Below are positions 1 to 7,415 of a DNA stretch of 64,000 nt, piece by piece; the stretch's first letter is position 1, and each line of letters starts with the position of its first letter. The notes below the pieces were generated by a model. It ran no database searches, had not been told where the DNA came from, and was given only the letters and a program-made list of their open reading frames with translations. The stretch is from Methanofollis tationis (GTDB lineage: Archaea > Halobacteriota > Methanomicrobia > Methanomicrobiales > Methanofollaceae): positions 1,127,104 to 1,191,103 of the forward strand of contig NZ_JABXWR010000001.1 of the NCBI RefSeq assembly GCF_013377755.1, given 5' to 3'. A program made the translations under genes and the position numbers.

Positions 1-1
1 G

Positions 2-1276
2 AACGGGACGCAGCGCTTCGAGGAGATCAAGGAGCTCCAGATCGAGTACAGGAACAAGGACGACCCCGGCAAGCTCTACTCGATCATCTACGAGGGCGAG
101 GCGCTCAGGGACGAACTCTCCCAGGCCTACACCTCGTACGCCGGCCAGAAAGAGCAGGTGGCCGATATCGGCCGGAAGTACGAGCGCGACACCACCGCCT
201 ACGAGGAGAGCGTGGACGGCTATAAGGAGATCGTCGAAGAGGTAGCCGAGGTCCAGGTCCGGGAGGTGAGCGCCTCTGCCCCGGTGCTCCCGCCGCCGGC
301 GATCTCGATCTTCCTCACCCCTGAAGAGGCGCGCTACGGCGAGACGGTCCAGGTCCGCGGCCTCCTCGCCACCGGGGAGGACGGCGCCGGGGTGGACCTC
401 TACGTCGACAGCCGCCTCTCGGCGAACGCCACCACTGCGGACGGGCGCTACGAGTTCGTCTACACGATCGGGCGGCTCCGCACCGGCACGCACCTCGTCT
501 ATGTGCAGTCCGGCAGGTCGGTCTCAGACCTGGCGCAGTTCTCGGTGCTCTCCTCGCCCTCGGAGATCACCCTCGCGGCAAAGGCGAACGTCACCGCAGG
601 GCTCGCGGCCTGCACCGGCAGATTGACGGCCCCCGGCCGCGGCGTTCCCGGCGCCGAGGTGGCGATATTCGTCGACGGGAACGCGACGGCGTGGGCGCGG
701 ACCGCGGCGAACGGGGCGTACGAGATCGAGGTCCCCCTGGAGCCCGGGCACTATGCCATAAAGGCGGTCTTCGCCGGCGAGGGCTTCCCCCTGGAGCCCG
801 CGGAGAGCCAGGAGCTGGAGGTGACGATCATCGACCCCTTCGGGTTGATCAAGACGGCCCTCACCGCCCTCGCCGCCGTCTCGGTCGGGCTGATCGCCGG
901 GTTCGCGTACCTCCGCCGCAGCCGGCGGAAGGCGCCGGAGGTGCAGCCCCCGGCGGCAGAAGAAGAGGAGGCGCCGGTCGAAGAGGAGGAGGAGATCCAA
1001 AAACCCCCCGAGCCGACCGGCCCGCTCTCCCCCCTCGACGAGGCCGCCCTCCTCTGGGAGCGCTTCGCCCTCGCCGCCGGGAGGCGCTTTGCGATCAGGA
1101 ACCCGCGCTCAAAGACCCCGCGCGAGGTCGCCGCCGCCCTGGCAGAGACCCCGGTCGCGGACGCCGCGGGGGCGTTCGCCCGCCTGTACGAGCGGGTGCG
1201 GTATGCCGGCATCGCCTGCGGCGAGGACGAGGTGGGGGAGCTGCGTGCCCTCTACCAGGCGGTCGCCGGGGGATAA
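2..1276 (+). CDS. Membrane-anchored surface protein with DUF4129-like C-terminus (5' end outside window)
   Basis: The frame is open from the first bases, so the true start lies upstream of the window. The visible part begins with a charged, probably coiled-coil stretch. Two beta-rich repeats of the carboxypeptidase-regulatory/Ig type follow (YVDSR...GRYEFVYTI and IFVDG...GAYEIEVPL). A single membrane segment (ALTALAAVSVGLIAGFAYL) precedes an acidic linker and a cytosolic helical domain containing AALLWERFALAAGRRF and TPREVAAAL, which resembles the DUF4129 domain found at the C-terminus of transglutaminase-like membrane proteins. The topology suggests an extracellular N-terminal part and a small cytosolic C-terminal domain. 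The substrate or partner is unknown. Confidence 0.75.
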   Translation, partial: NGTQRFEEIKELQIEYRNKDDPGKLYSIIYEGEALRDELSQAYTSYAGQKEQVADIGRKYERDTTAYEESVDGYKEIVEEVAEVQVREVSASAPVLPPPAISIFLTPEEARYGETVQVRGLLATGEDGAGVDLYVDSRLSANATTADGRYEFVYTIGRLRTGTHLVYVQSGRSVSDLAQFSVLSSPSEITLAAKANVTAGLAACTGRLTAPGRGVPGAEVAIFVDGNATAWARTAANGAYEIEVPLEPGHYAIKAVFAGEGFPLEPAESQELEVTIIDPFGLIKTALTALAAVSVGLIAGFAYLRRSRRKAPEVQPPAAEEEEAPVEEEEEIQKPPEPTGPLSPLDEAALLWERFALAAGRRFAIRNPRSKTPREVAAALAETPVADAAGAFARLYERVRYAGIACGEDEVGELRALYQAVAGG

Positions 1277-1336
1277 CGATCGTTCCCCCCGGATGGCACG
1301 CCGGGCGAGGAGAAGATTCCCACCTGCGGAACCGTC

Positions 1337-1342
1337 TATATA
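1337..1342 (+). promoter_or_regulatory. TATA-like box upstream of hicB
   Basis: TATATA lies about 26 bases before the TTG start of hicB, and a GGAGGG Shine-Dalgarno-like element (1355-1360) sits five bases before that TTG. A transcript starting at the usual distance from the TATA box would begin close to the TTG, so the box and the ribosome site may not both be functional. No other promoter is visible for the hicBA pair. Confidence 0.4.
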
Positions 1343-1365
1343 CCATTTTCCCATGGAGGGATCAA

Positions 1366-1596
1366 TTGTCAGAGCATCGTCTGCGCTACACAGTACTCAT
1401 GGAGCAGAACGAGGACGGAGGCTACACCGTAACGGTTCCATCGCTCCCCGGCTGCATGGGTGAGGGGTCCACCCGGGAAGAAGCGCTGGCAAACATCGAG
1501 GAGGCGATCTCAGGATATATTGAGGTAGCCAGAAACCTGGGACGGCCCATTCCCGTTGAGGTTTCCGTATCTCCCAATACAATCAATGCAGTATGA
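1366..1596 (+). CDS. hicB: HicB family antitoxin
   Basis: This 76-residue protein has the HicB N-terminal fold signature: a tyrosine-rich first strand (RYTVLMEQ), then GGYTVTVPSLPGCMGEG and STREEALANIEEAISGYIE. It should neutralise the HicA mRNA interferase and probably autoregulate the operon. I chose TTG 1366 because GGAGGG precedes it by five bases; ATG 1399 is an alternative but would remove the first beta strand. The stop overlaps the hicA start (ATGA), so antitoxin and toxin are translationally coupled, with hicB first. No C-terminal DNA-binding domain is visible, as in short HicB forms. The partner toxin gene is interrupted. Confidence 0.88.
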   Translation: MSEHRLRYTVLMEQNEDGGYTVTVPSLPGCMGEGSTREEALANIEEAISGYIEVARNLGRPIPVEVSVSPNTINAV

Positions 1597-2057
1597 AAAT
1601 TCCAAGAATCACCGGGGAAAGAGCGATCAGGGCCCTGAAAAAAGTGGGTTTTGAGGAGGTTGGCGTGCGAGGAAGCCACCACTACCTCCATCATGCCGGG
1701 CGCGGTGCCATCGTCACGATTCCGGTACACGCCCGGAAGACCCTTGCTCCCTACATTCTCGCAAATTCATAACGAGCCATATCCTAAATGGCTGAATTTC
1801 GACTTAATTTATAAACAAGGCAAATTTCATTGATGGATATATTTGCGCTCGTTAGGTGTCAAGTACAACACATAACGATATTGGGCATTTCCAGAATACT
1901 GAAAATATATCAACTAAATTGCAATCAAACGAATATTGTGCCTCATTTTTCTCCTCATCGTTACGTATCTCCGAGAATACAGGCTGCTCCAAAGACACTT
2001 CAGACGATTCTATTTCAGGCCGGTCTCTCTGTCGACGAGTTTCGAACGCTCCTGTAA
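1593..2057 (+). pseudogene. hicA: hicA toxin gene interrupted by a small insertion
   Basis: The first 54 codons encode a HicA/YcfA mRNA interferase with the RGSHHYLHH catalytic-histidine region and IVTIPVHARKTLAP. The frame then meets a stop inside foreign DNA (TAA 1770-1772). The missing C-terminus, KTLQTILFQAGLSVDEFRTLL, resumes at 1991 and ends at TAA 2055-2057. Removing 240 bases (the 234-bp insert plus one TGCTCC copy) gives an uninterrupted 74-residue HicA of normal family length in the same frame. As it stands, only a truncated product of about 59 residues could be made, lacking the last helix. It overlaps hicB by four bases. The toxin is therefore probably inactive unless the insert can excise. 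Confidence 0.88.
1751..1984. mobile_element. MITE-like insertion (234 bp) in hicA
   Basis: This AT-rich segment has no credible ORF and lies between two copies of TGCTCC (1745-1750 and 1985-1990), which look like a target-site duplication. Its ends are imperfect inverted repeats: the left end CTACATTCTCGC and the inverted right end starting at 1982, CTGTATTCTCGG, agree at 19 of 26 positions over 26 bases. Base composition differs sharply from the GC-rich genes around it. This is the structure of a non-autonomous element. The mobilising transposase is not identifiable in the window. Confidence 0.8.
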
Positions 2058-2069
2058 CTCCAGGATCTC

Positions 2070-2375
2070 CCGCACCACCCGGTCTCGGAGATGTCGTCAC
2101 GCGGAGTAACCACATTGCAGTCATTCTCCCGAATGACAGATGCCGTGATGGGGATGTGTCCGGGGAAAAAGGAGACCTTATAGATCCCGGGCATTTGATG
2201 AAGAAGGTAAAGCCGATATTTGCTACGCAGGTGCGGCGAAACGTTCTGTGCAACCTCGCCGATGCCAAGCACGCCGGGTTTGTTGAGTTCTGCTGTCGAC
2301 GAAATGCCCCTCGAAAAATCCTCAATGCTGGAATCAAGGATATGATGGAGGTACGCAGGATCTTCCGGCTTCGTG
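2070..2375 (-). pseudogene. Decayed HepT-like (HEPN, DUF86) toxin gene
   Basis: One minus-strand frame reads DPAYLHHILDSSIEDFSRG, then IGEVAQNVSPHLRSKY, then HQMPGIYK and NVVTPRDDI. These match, in order, the DUF86/HepT landmarks: YLxHILxxIExI, the IGEA-xKNLS block, the MAGIR block and the VVxxDIPxL end. The central block is short, the Rx4-6H catalytic site is not recognisable, and no start codon remains. It lies directly downstream of mntA on the same strand, the expected position of hepT in a mntA-hepT operon. A hairpin (2381-2400) sits where its 5' end should be. The assignment rests on pattern reading and is moderately certain. Confidence 0.55.
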
Positions 2376-2380
2376 AACTA

Positions 2381-2400
2381 CCCCGGCCTGAAGGCCGGGG
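2381..2400. repeat. Perfect hairpin, possible IS200/IS605-type end
   Basis: CCCCGGCCTGAAGGCCGGGG is a perfect palindrome with an eight-base stem and a TGAA loop. Hairpins of this composition are common at the ends of IS200/IS605-type elements in archaea. Here it separates mntA from the hepT remnant and may mark a deletion or insertion scar. A transcription terminator for mntA is the alternative. Confidence 0.45.
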
Positions 2401-2418
2401 TCTTCCTGCTCCACCCCT

Positions 2419-2745
2419 TTACCCCACAAGATAAATCACCACTTCATCACGACCTATGGCATCGGCAAGATAGGGGCTGACCGCCTTTTCCGTGACGAGA
2501 TCGACGTTTCTATGGAGGGCAGCCTTGAGTTCGTCCTCGATCCGCACGATCTGGAGAAGACTTTTTGTGCGGCCGAACCTGACCAGGATATCGATGTCGC
2601 TCTCCGGGCCGGCCTCCCCCCGCGCATAGGAGCCGAATATTGCGATCCGCTCGGCATCGTTCTGCGTCAGTACACGAACGATGGTCTCACAGATCTTCTC
2701 GGTCAGGGTATACATTCCTCTTGCTGTAGCCTGCCCCATCATCAT
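2419..2745 (-). CDS. mntA: MntA-type nucleotidyltransferase antitoxin
   Basis: The protein has the minimal nucleotidyltransferase (MNT) core, with GSYARGEAGPESDIDILV carrying the GSxxRG motif and the paired catalytic aspartates (DID), and a third acidic position in NVDLVTEK. In MntA/HepT modules this enzyme adds AMP groups to the HEPN toxin and so inactivates it. Three ATG codons occur at the start; Met-11 (position 2715, MYTLTEKIC) is an equally good start by family length. The toxin gene that should follow is decayed, leaving an orphan antitoxin. Confidence 0.82.
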   Translation of the reverse strand: MMMGQATARGMYTLTEKICETIVRVLTQNDAERIAIFGSYARGEAGPESDIDILVRFGRTKSLLQIVRIEDELKAALHRNVDLVTEKAVSPYLADAIGRDEVVIYLVG

Positions 2746-2797
2746 CCTTTCGGCAGAAGAGCGGTTTCGCCGTCACCCCTGCTCCCGGGGCGATTTT

Positions 2798-3085
2798 CTA
2801 CAGGTCCACGCCCTCAAAGAGCGCCTGGAGGATGAACGGGTTCTTCTCCTCCACGAGGCGCTCGAACTCCGCCGGCGTATAGCAGAGGGGCTCGACCGGG
2901 AGATCGGTGAGGTCGAGCAGGGCGGCGATGCGCCGGTGGAAGCGTTCGGAAAAATCCCCGATCACGATCAGGTCGATATCGCTCCCTTCGTGCATGGACC
3001 CCCTCGCCGCCGAGCCGAAGAGGACGATCCGATCGACCCTGAACCGGGAGCGCACATCCGCCGCAAAGGCGCGGAGGGCCTCCAT
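2798..3085 (-). CDS. Nucleotidyltransferase-domain antitoxin of HEPN/MNT pair
   Basis: A second small nucleotidyltransferase, with FGSAARGSMHEGSDIDLIVI holding the GS-x-x-RG and DxD catalytic motifs. The start at 3085 is chosen because its ATG overlaps the stop of the upstream HEPN gene by one base (TGATG), which is typical coupling. An in-frame extension to 3142 would overlap the HEPN coding sequence by 58 bases. About 95 residues, normal for the family. It probably modifies or binds the adjacent HEPN protein. Its sequence differs clearly from the mntA gene just downstream, so the two are not a recent duplication. Confidence 0.82.
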   Translation of the reverse strand: MEALRAFAADVRSRFRVDRIVLFGSAARGSMHEGSDIDLIVIGDFSERFHRRIAALLDLTDLPVEPLCYTPAEFERLVEEKNPFILQALFEGVDL

Positions 3086-3486
3086 CAGGTCGGGAGAAGG
3101 GGCCGTGCTGCCTGTACGATATACTCTGCAGACCTGATGCATTCCTCTGCATCCTCCTCTTCGAAATATTCACAGGGGGCGAGACCGCCGGCGATGCTGT
3201 CCGGGTACCGGGTCGTGATGTACACACTGTCCAGGTGCTTCGCATCGCGCCGGAAAGAGAGCAGGGAGGGATCATCGATCTCCCTGAGCAGTTCGAAGAC
3301 CGAGTGCGTGATGATCCTTCGCGCCCCCCTCCCGTAGAGCACTGCCTTCAACGATTTTTCGGCGCTCTGCTGTGCCTGAAAGCAGGCCCACTCGAAATCT
3401 TCGCTGGCGAGGCTGTTTCGTGCGCTCCGCAGATCTTTTTCCGCCTGCATCATCCAGCGCTGTGCCTCCCCGATATTTTTGTCCAT
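3085..3486 (-). CDS. HEPN-domain protein (putative toxin)
   Basis: A 133-residue all-helical HEPN protein. The N-terminus WMMQAEKDLRSARNSL and FQAQQSAEKSLKAVLY are hallmark HEPN helices. RRIITHSV contains the Rx4H form of the catalytic Rx4-6H ribonuclease motif, so the active site appears intact. It precedes its nucleotidyltransferase partner with a one-base overlap, forming a HEPN-first toxin-antitoxin pair on the minus strand. The complete reading frame contrasts with the two damaged toxin genes a few hundred bases away. An RNase role is inferred from family knowledge. Confidence 0.82.
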   Translation of the reverse strand: MDKNIGEAQRWMMQAEKDLRSARNSLASEDFEWACFQAQQSAEKSLKAVLYGRGARRIITHSVFELLREIDDPSLLSFRRDAKHLDSVYITTRYPDSIAGGLAPCEYFEEEDAEECIRSAEYIVQAARPLLPT

Positions 3487-3582
3487 GTATGTACTGTGGT
3501 AATGATCCCCGGGACGCTATAATCTATTCCCCCGCCAGAACAGAAAGGTTCATCCCCCCGCCGGTGGCGAAAACACATACCG

Positions 3583-4167
3583 ATGAACCCGCAGATCCCC
3601 GCCCTCATCCTCATCCTCTCCCTCCTCATCGCCCCGGCCGCCGCCGATAAGGTCGTCATCACGGCCCAGATCGGCCTCGCGATCACCAACCTCACCGTCT
3701 CGGCGATCGGCTCAGACCGCGCCGCGGTCTCCTGGGAGACCGACCGGAATGCCGCAGGATGGGTCGACTACGGCAATGCCCCGGGAGACTACCGGCACCG
3801 CATGGACGGAAAAACACCCGGAAACCGCCACCAAATCGCCCTCGCCGGCCTCCCTGCCGGCTCCACCATCTACCTCAGGGCGGGATCGGCGTGGATGAAC
3901 CTCAGTGCATACTCAGGCGAAGTGGCGTTCTCCACCCTGAGATCAGGCGGAGGGGGCAACACACTCTCGATCGCGGTGCCGGGGGTCAGGCCGCCCGTTC
4001 AGACCACGGTCGTCGAGACCACAAAAACCGCACAGACCCTCGCGGCAGAGACACCGGCGCCCACCGGCGGGGAAGGCGGCGAGGATGAAACCGGCACCGC
4101 ACCCTTCCTCGTCGCCCTCATCCTCGGCGCCCTCCTCCTCGCCGCCGTCAGGTGGCAGATGAAGTAG
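3583..4167 (+). CDS. Secreted membrane-anchored protein with fibronectin III-like domain
   Basis: An N-terminal signal peptide (ALILILSLLIAPAAA) is followed by a fibronectin type III-like domain (residues 30-115). The domain is recognisable from ITNLTVSAIGSDRAAVSWET, GWVDYG and the YLRAGS/GEVAFSTL strands. A threonine/proline/glycine-rich stalk and a C-terminal membrane helix (FLVALILGALLLAAV) follow. The layout is that of an archaeal surface protein tethered to the membrane with its domain outside. It is convergent with the next gene, only two bases separating the stops. The binding partner is unknown. Confidence 0.7.
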   Translation: MNPQIPALILILSLLIAPAAADKVVITAQIGLAITNLTVSAIGSDRAAVSWETDRNAAGWVDYGNAPGDYRHRMDGKTPGNRHQIALAGLPAGSTIYLRAGSAWMNLSAYSGEVAFSTLRSGGGGNTLSIAVPGVRPPVQTTVVETTKTAQTLAAETPAPTGGEGGEDETGTAPFLVALILGALLLAAVRWQMK

Positions 4168-4169
4168 CC

Positions 4170-5408
4170 CTACCGCCGCCGGCGGAGGAGGGCATACCCA
4201 CCGCCGAGGAGGGCGATCCCGCCGAGGACGGGGACGAGCGGGAGACCGCCCCCACCGACCGCCACCGCCCAGCACCCGGGCCGGTCTGAAGAGGCGGTGA
4301 GCACGCCCCGGGCCGGATCGCACGCCGTCCCCACCGGCACCCAGGCGCCGTCCTCCCGGTACGCGAGGCAGAGACGGCCGGGATCGCCCCCGGCAGAGGC
4401 GAGGTCTTCAGGGGAATACGCCACCTCGATCGTCATGGGGGCGTTCAGCCGCCCGGGTATCCCGGCGATGGCAAACGCCGTCGCCGCCGGGATATCATCG
4501 ACAGAACAGGGCCCGAGCGTGAGCCGCGCCCGCGAGAAGACCGCCCCTGCAGGGATGCGGAGCGTGATCCGGCCGTCAGGGGAGGAGAGCACCGAGGCGC
4601 GGGAAGGGTCCAGGTCGACGGAGACCTCAGGGAAAGCCGCCGCGCCCTCGTCGAGGGCGACCTCCACGCTGCGCTCGTCCAGCACGGTGCCGTCCCCACC
4701 AGAGATCCGCGCCGCAACCCTGCAGGTGCCGGACGGCAATGCTGCCTCCACCGGGATGGAGAGCCTGACCGAGCTCCCCGGGACGAGGGCATGGGCCGCC
4801 GGATCGACGGCGCCGCTCCAGATCACCGGGCCGCCGGCATCCCTGACCTCGGCCGCCCCGGAGAGGCCGTAGAAGTGGCGGTCGCCCGTATGCGTCACCC
4901 AGATCTCCACCGCAGGCGCCCCGTCGGTGACGAGGTCCACCGAGTCTATCCTGGCCGTCTCCGCAACAGCGCCCGGAGAGGTGAGCATCACCGGCACCTG
5001 GACGGCGGTGACGACGCCCATCGCCCCCTCGCCCGCGGGCAGGGTACGGATCGATATCAGGGCGTAGAAGCAGCCTGAAGACGGCGGGGTGAAGGTAGCC
5101 CGCACCGTCGCCCGCTCGCCCGGCACCAGGTGAAGAGAGGTCGGCGAAACCGAGAGAGAGGAGCAGGCAGAGCATGGCCCGGTCGCCACGTACGAGAGAT
5201 CAGGAGCGTTCGCGAACCCCAGCACCTCGACGACGGCGTCCATCTCCCCCTCCCCCGGGCTCGGCTCCACCACGATCGTGTGGGCGGCCGGCACGCCCGG
5301 CGAGACCTCGCCCTCCCACTTCGCCCCCGTCACCCTGAGGGCGGCAACCGGGGCGAGGAGAAGAAAGAGAATGATGAGCAAGGCTGCGATTGACCTTCTG
5401 GATATCAT
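4170..5408 (-). CDS. Membrane-anchored surface protein with DUF916/WxL-interacting-like N-terminal domain
   Basis: I placed the start at ATG 5408, which has AGGTGG just upstream and a signal peptide (SIAALLIILFLLLAPVAA); the open frame to 5558 overlaps the upstream gene. The mature N-terminus has a beta-sandwich with LHLVPGERATVRATF, GCFYALISIRT and VTAVQVPVMLT. This resembles the DUF916 pattern (PGE..., GxYxGxI, IPVxV) of Gram-positive proteins that partner WxL proteins. A second Ig-like domain, a domain containing RITLRIPAGAVF, a short Gly-rich linker, a membrane helix and an RRRR tail follow. It lies seven bases downstream of a small secreted beta protein, so the two are probably one operon. 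The family link is my inference from pattern only. Confidence 0.6.
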   Translation of the reverse strand: MISRRSIAALLIILFLLLAPVAALRVTGAKWEGEVSPGVPAAHTIVVEPSPGEGEMDAVVEVLGFANAPDLSYVATGPCSACSSLSVSPTSLHLVPGERATVRATFTPPSSGCFYALISIRTLPAGEGAMGVVTAVQVPVMLTSPGAVAETARIDSVDLVTDGAPAVEIWVTHTGDRHFYGLSGAAEVRDAGGPVIWSGAVDPAAHALVPGSSVRLSIPVEAALPSGTCRVAARISGGDGTVLDERSVEVALDEGAAAFPEVSVDLDPSRASVLSSPDGRITLRIPAGAVFSRARLTLGPCSVDDIPAATAFAIAGIPGRLNAPMTIEVAYSPEDLASAGGDPGRLCLAYREDGAWVPVGTACDPARGVLTASSDRPGCWAVAVGGGGLPLVPVLGGIALLGGGYALLRRRR

Positions 5409-5415
5409 ATACCAC

Positions 5416-5943
5416 CTACAGGGCTGAGGCGACGAAGGTGACGACAATCCGGTACGACTGCCCTTCAGACAGGAGGGTATCTGAGGGTTCCAGCCGCTGC
5501 TTGATCCCGATCGCGTACTGGTCCCCGGCATCGTCCGATATCCCGACCTTTGACTCAATGCTCTGCTGCACCCCGCTCAACGAGACATATGCACCGGTGC
5601 CAGATTTGATCTGCAGGGGATTTTTCAGATAGGCCCCGAGATAACTGCTCTCATACTTGGTCAGATGGCCAGCGGTCTCGGCCGGTTTCCCGCCGTCCCG
5701 GGCATCATAGACCTTCACATCATACCCCCCGGCGTTGTTCGAGAGCACCGTCATCGTGATGCTCCCCACATCCTCGTTCTCCCCCACGGTCAGGCTCCAG
5801 TCGGCGATCGAACCGGCAACCGTCAGGTCCACCGACGCCCCGAAAGTGTCGGTCTCGATCTCGGCAGAGCCGTTCGATGCCGCAGCAGCGGTCTGGAAAA
5901 GGAAGAACACGGCAATCAGTGCAAAATAGAACCATTTTTTCAT
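5416..5943 (-). CDS. Small secreted beta-sandwich protein (WxL-like layout)
   Basis: A signal peptide (WFYFALIAVFFLFQTAAAA) is followed by about 150 residues of alternating strands, with ADWSLTVGENEDVGSITMTV, GGYDVKVYD and a final strand YRIVVTFVASAL. Like bacterial WxL proteins, it is an anchorless secreted beta protein ending in a YxxxxxY/F-type strand. It is the first gene of a pair with a membrane-anchored partner. A true WxL motif pair is not evident, so this is an analogy rather than a family assignment. An AT-rich promoter region of 130 bases precedes it. Confidence 0.55.
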   Translation of the reverse strand: MKKWFYFALIAVFFLFQTAAAASNGSAEIETDTFGASVDLTVAGSIADWSLTVGENEDVGSITMTVLSNNAGGYDVKVYDARDGGKPAETAGHLTKYESSYLGAYLKNPLQIKSGTGAYVSLSGVQQSIESKVGISDDAGDQYAIGIKQRLEPSDTLLSEGQSYRIVVTFVASAL

Positions 5944-6077
5944 AATAATACCTCAATACACAATAATTTTGAATTATATTCGCACGGAACATAAATTGCA
6001 CGATCTGAATCAGATCAGAAAAGAGATATACCAGAATAGATGCGCAGACCTCTTTTTGACAGAAGAAAACCCGGCCC

Positions 6078-7361
6078 TCATGCCTCCAGCCACTCGTAGA
6101 TGGGAACAACGTGAATCGCCCTCCCGTCGACGACCAGTTCTTCAGATTCCGACGCCGTGACAATGACGCCTTCGTCAAGGGCATAGGCATCCATCGCCTC
6201 AACCAGCCCGCGTATCTCCCTCTTTTGCGTGCTCTCCTCCTTGAGAGACCATGTCACCTGGACGGCCTGGACGATCGTTCTGCCCGACTTCACCAGAAAG
6301 TCGCACTCGTACTGGCCTTTATGGTAATAGATCCCGCCGTGCTTTCTCCTCAGGGCGATATATACGAGGTTCTCCAGGAGTTTTCCCGCGTTTTCCGAAA
6401 AGGTGAAGGCGACGGCATTGACAAGCCCCGTATCGAGAGCATAGATCTTTTTCGGGTTTGCAACCTGTTTTTTTACCGAGGGATCAAATTTCATCACGGT
6501 GTACAGAAGAAAGGCGTCTTCTGCATACTCGATATATTCCTTCACGGTATCGGTCGAGACCTGAAGGCCATCGGCGATGCGGTTGTAGGAAAGCGTGGTG
6601 CCGACATTGGAGATCAGATAATAGAGCAGATCGACCAGGTCGCTGTTGTTCCTCAGCCTGTTTGGAAAGATGATGTCCTTGAGGTAGATCGTCTCATAAT
6701 AATTTTTGAGGATCTGGATCTTCAGGCTCTCCTGCTCTTCCAGGACCACCCGTGGAAACCCGCCGAATTTCAGATAGTCCTCGAGATGCTGCCGGCGCTC
6801 GACAACGGTCGGGTGTGCGACCCCACAAAAGCGGAGGTATTCCTCAAAAGAAAGGGGATAGACGGTACAGGAGAAATATCTGCCTGAAAGGCGGCTGCTC
6901 TCTCGCTGGAGCAGCGACGATGTGGACCCGGTCAGGATGCACTTCACCGTGCTCTTTGTGTCATATATGGTCTTGATCGCCTGGGCCCAGTATGAATAAT
7001 TCTGGATCTCGTCGATGCAGAGATAAAACCGCTCGACATGGGGGTGACGGGCGATATGATCCTCGACGATGCCGGTGATCAGGGCGGGATCGTCTGCCAT
7101 GGAGAAGAAGAACGGCTCATCCAGGTTCATGAAAAGGATCGCCTCGCCGGCCACCCCTCGTTCGAGAAGAGACCTGATGATCTGGTATACGAGCGTGGAT
7201 TTTCCGGTTCTCCGGGCACCGAAGAGAAGAAGCACCTCCCTCGCCTCCATCGTAGCCTCGATCTCGGGGAAATACGATAGGCGCCCAACACCGGTTTCAA
7301 ACGCTTTTCCAAACCACCAGGGGTTTTGACTTTCAAGAGCAATCCGGAGCCTGTGATCCAT
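6078..7361 (-). CDS. AAA ATPase with DUF4143 C-terminal domain
   Basis: The protein has a Walker A motif GARRTGKST near residue 50, a Walker B-like LCIDEIQN, and the sensor region ILTGSTSSLL. This is the AAA_14 layout. The C-terminal half holds DUF4143 with a nuclease-like fold (YYHKGQYECDFLVKSGR, VQAVQVTW), typical of this widespread prokaryotic family. Length (427) is normal. The cellular role of the family is unsettled; mobile or defence associations are common. Two palindromes sit immediately upstream of its ATG and probably control it. There is no operon partner. Confidence 0.85.
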   Translation of the reverse strand: MDHRLRIALESQNPWWFGKAFETGVGRLSYFPEIEATMEAREVLLLFGARRTGKSTLVYQIIRSLLERGVAGEAILFMNLDEPFFFSMADDPALITGIVEDHIARHPHVERFYLCIDEIQNYSYWAQAIKTIYDTKSTVKCILTGSTSSLLQRESSRLSGRYFSCTVYPLSFEEYLRFCGVAHPTVVERRQHLEDYLKFGGFPRVVLEEQESLKIQILKNYYETIYLKDIIFPNRLRNNSDLVDLLYYLISNVGTTLSYNRIADGLQVSTDTVKEYIEYAEDAFLLYTVMKFDPSVKKQVANPKKIYALDTGLVNAVAFTFSENAGKLLENLVYIALRRKHGGIYYHKGQYECDFLVKSGRTIVQAVQVTWSLKEESTQKREIRGLVEAMDAYALDEGVIVTASESEELVVDGRAIHVVPIYEWLEA

Positions 7362-7362
7362 C

Positions 7363-7413
7363 TGTCGATTATAATCGACAATACATGATTAACGTGTCGA
7401 CTACAATCGACAC
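7363..7413. promoter_or_regulatory. Two tandem palindromic operator-like sites before the AAA/DUF4143 gene
   Basis: TGTCGATTATAATCGACA (7363-7380) is a perfect 18-base palindrome beginning one base before the ATG. A related near-perfect copy, GTGTCGACTACAATCGACAC (7394-7413), lies 13 bases further upstream. Their matching half-sites (GTCGA/TCGAC) and the spacing of roughly three helical turns suggest paired binding of a dimeric regulator. The sites also fall between this gene and the end of the upstream SLATT-like gene. Confidence 0.65.
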
Positions 7414-7415
7414 CT

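Noticed and set aside
1852-2337. 161-residue minus-strand frame spanning the hicA insert
   Set aside because: It crosses the insertion boundary and shows no homology pattern. The credible minus-strand signal in this area is the hepT remnant in a different frame.
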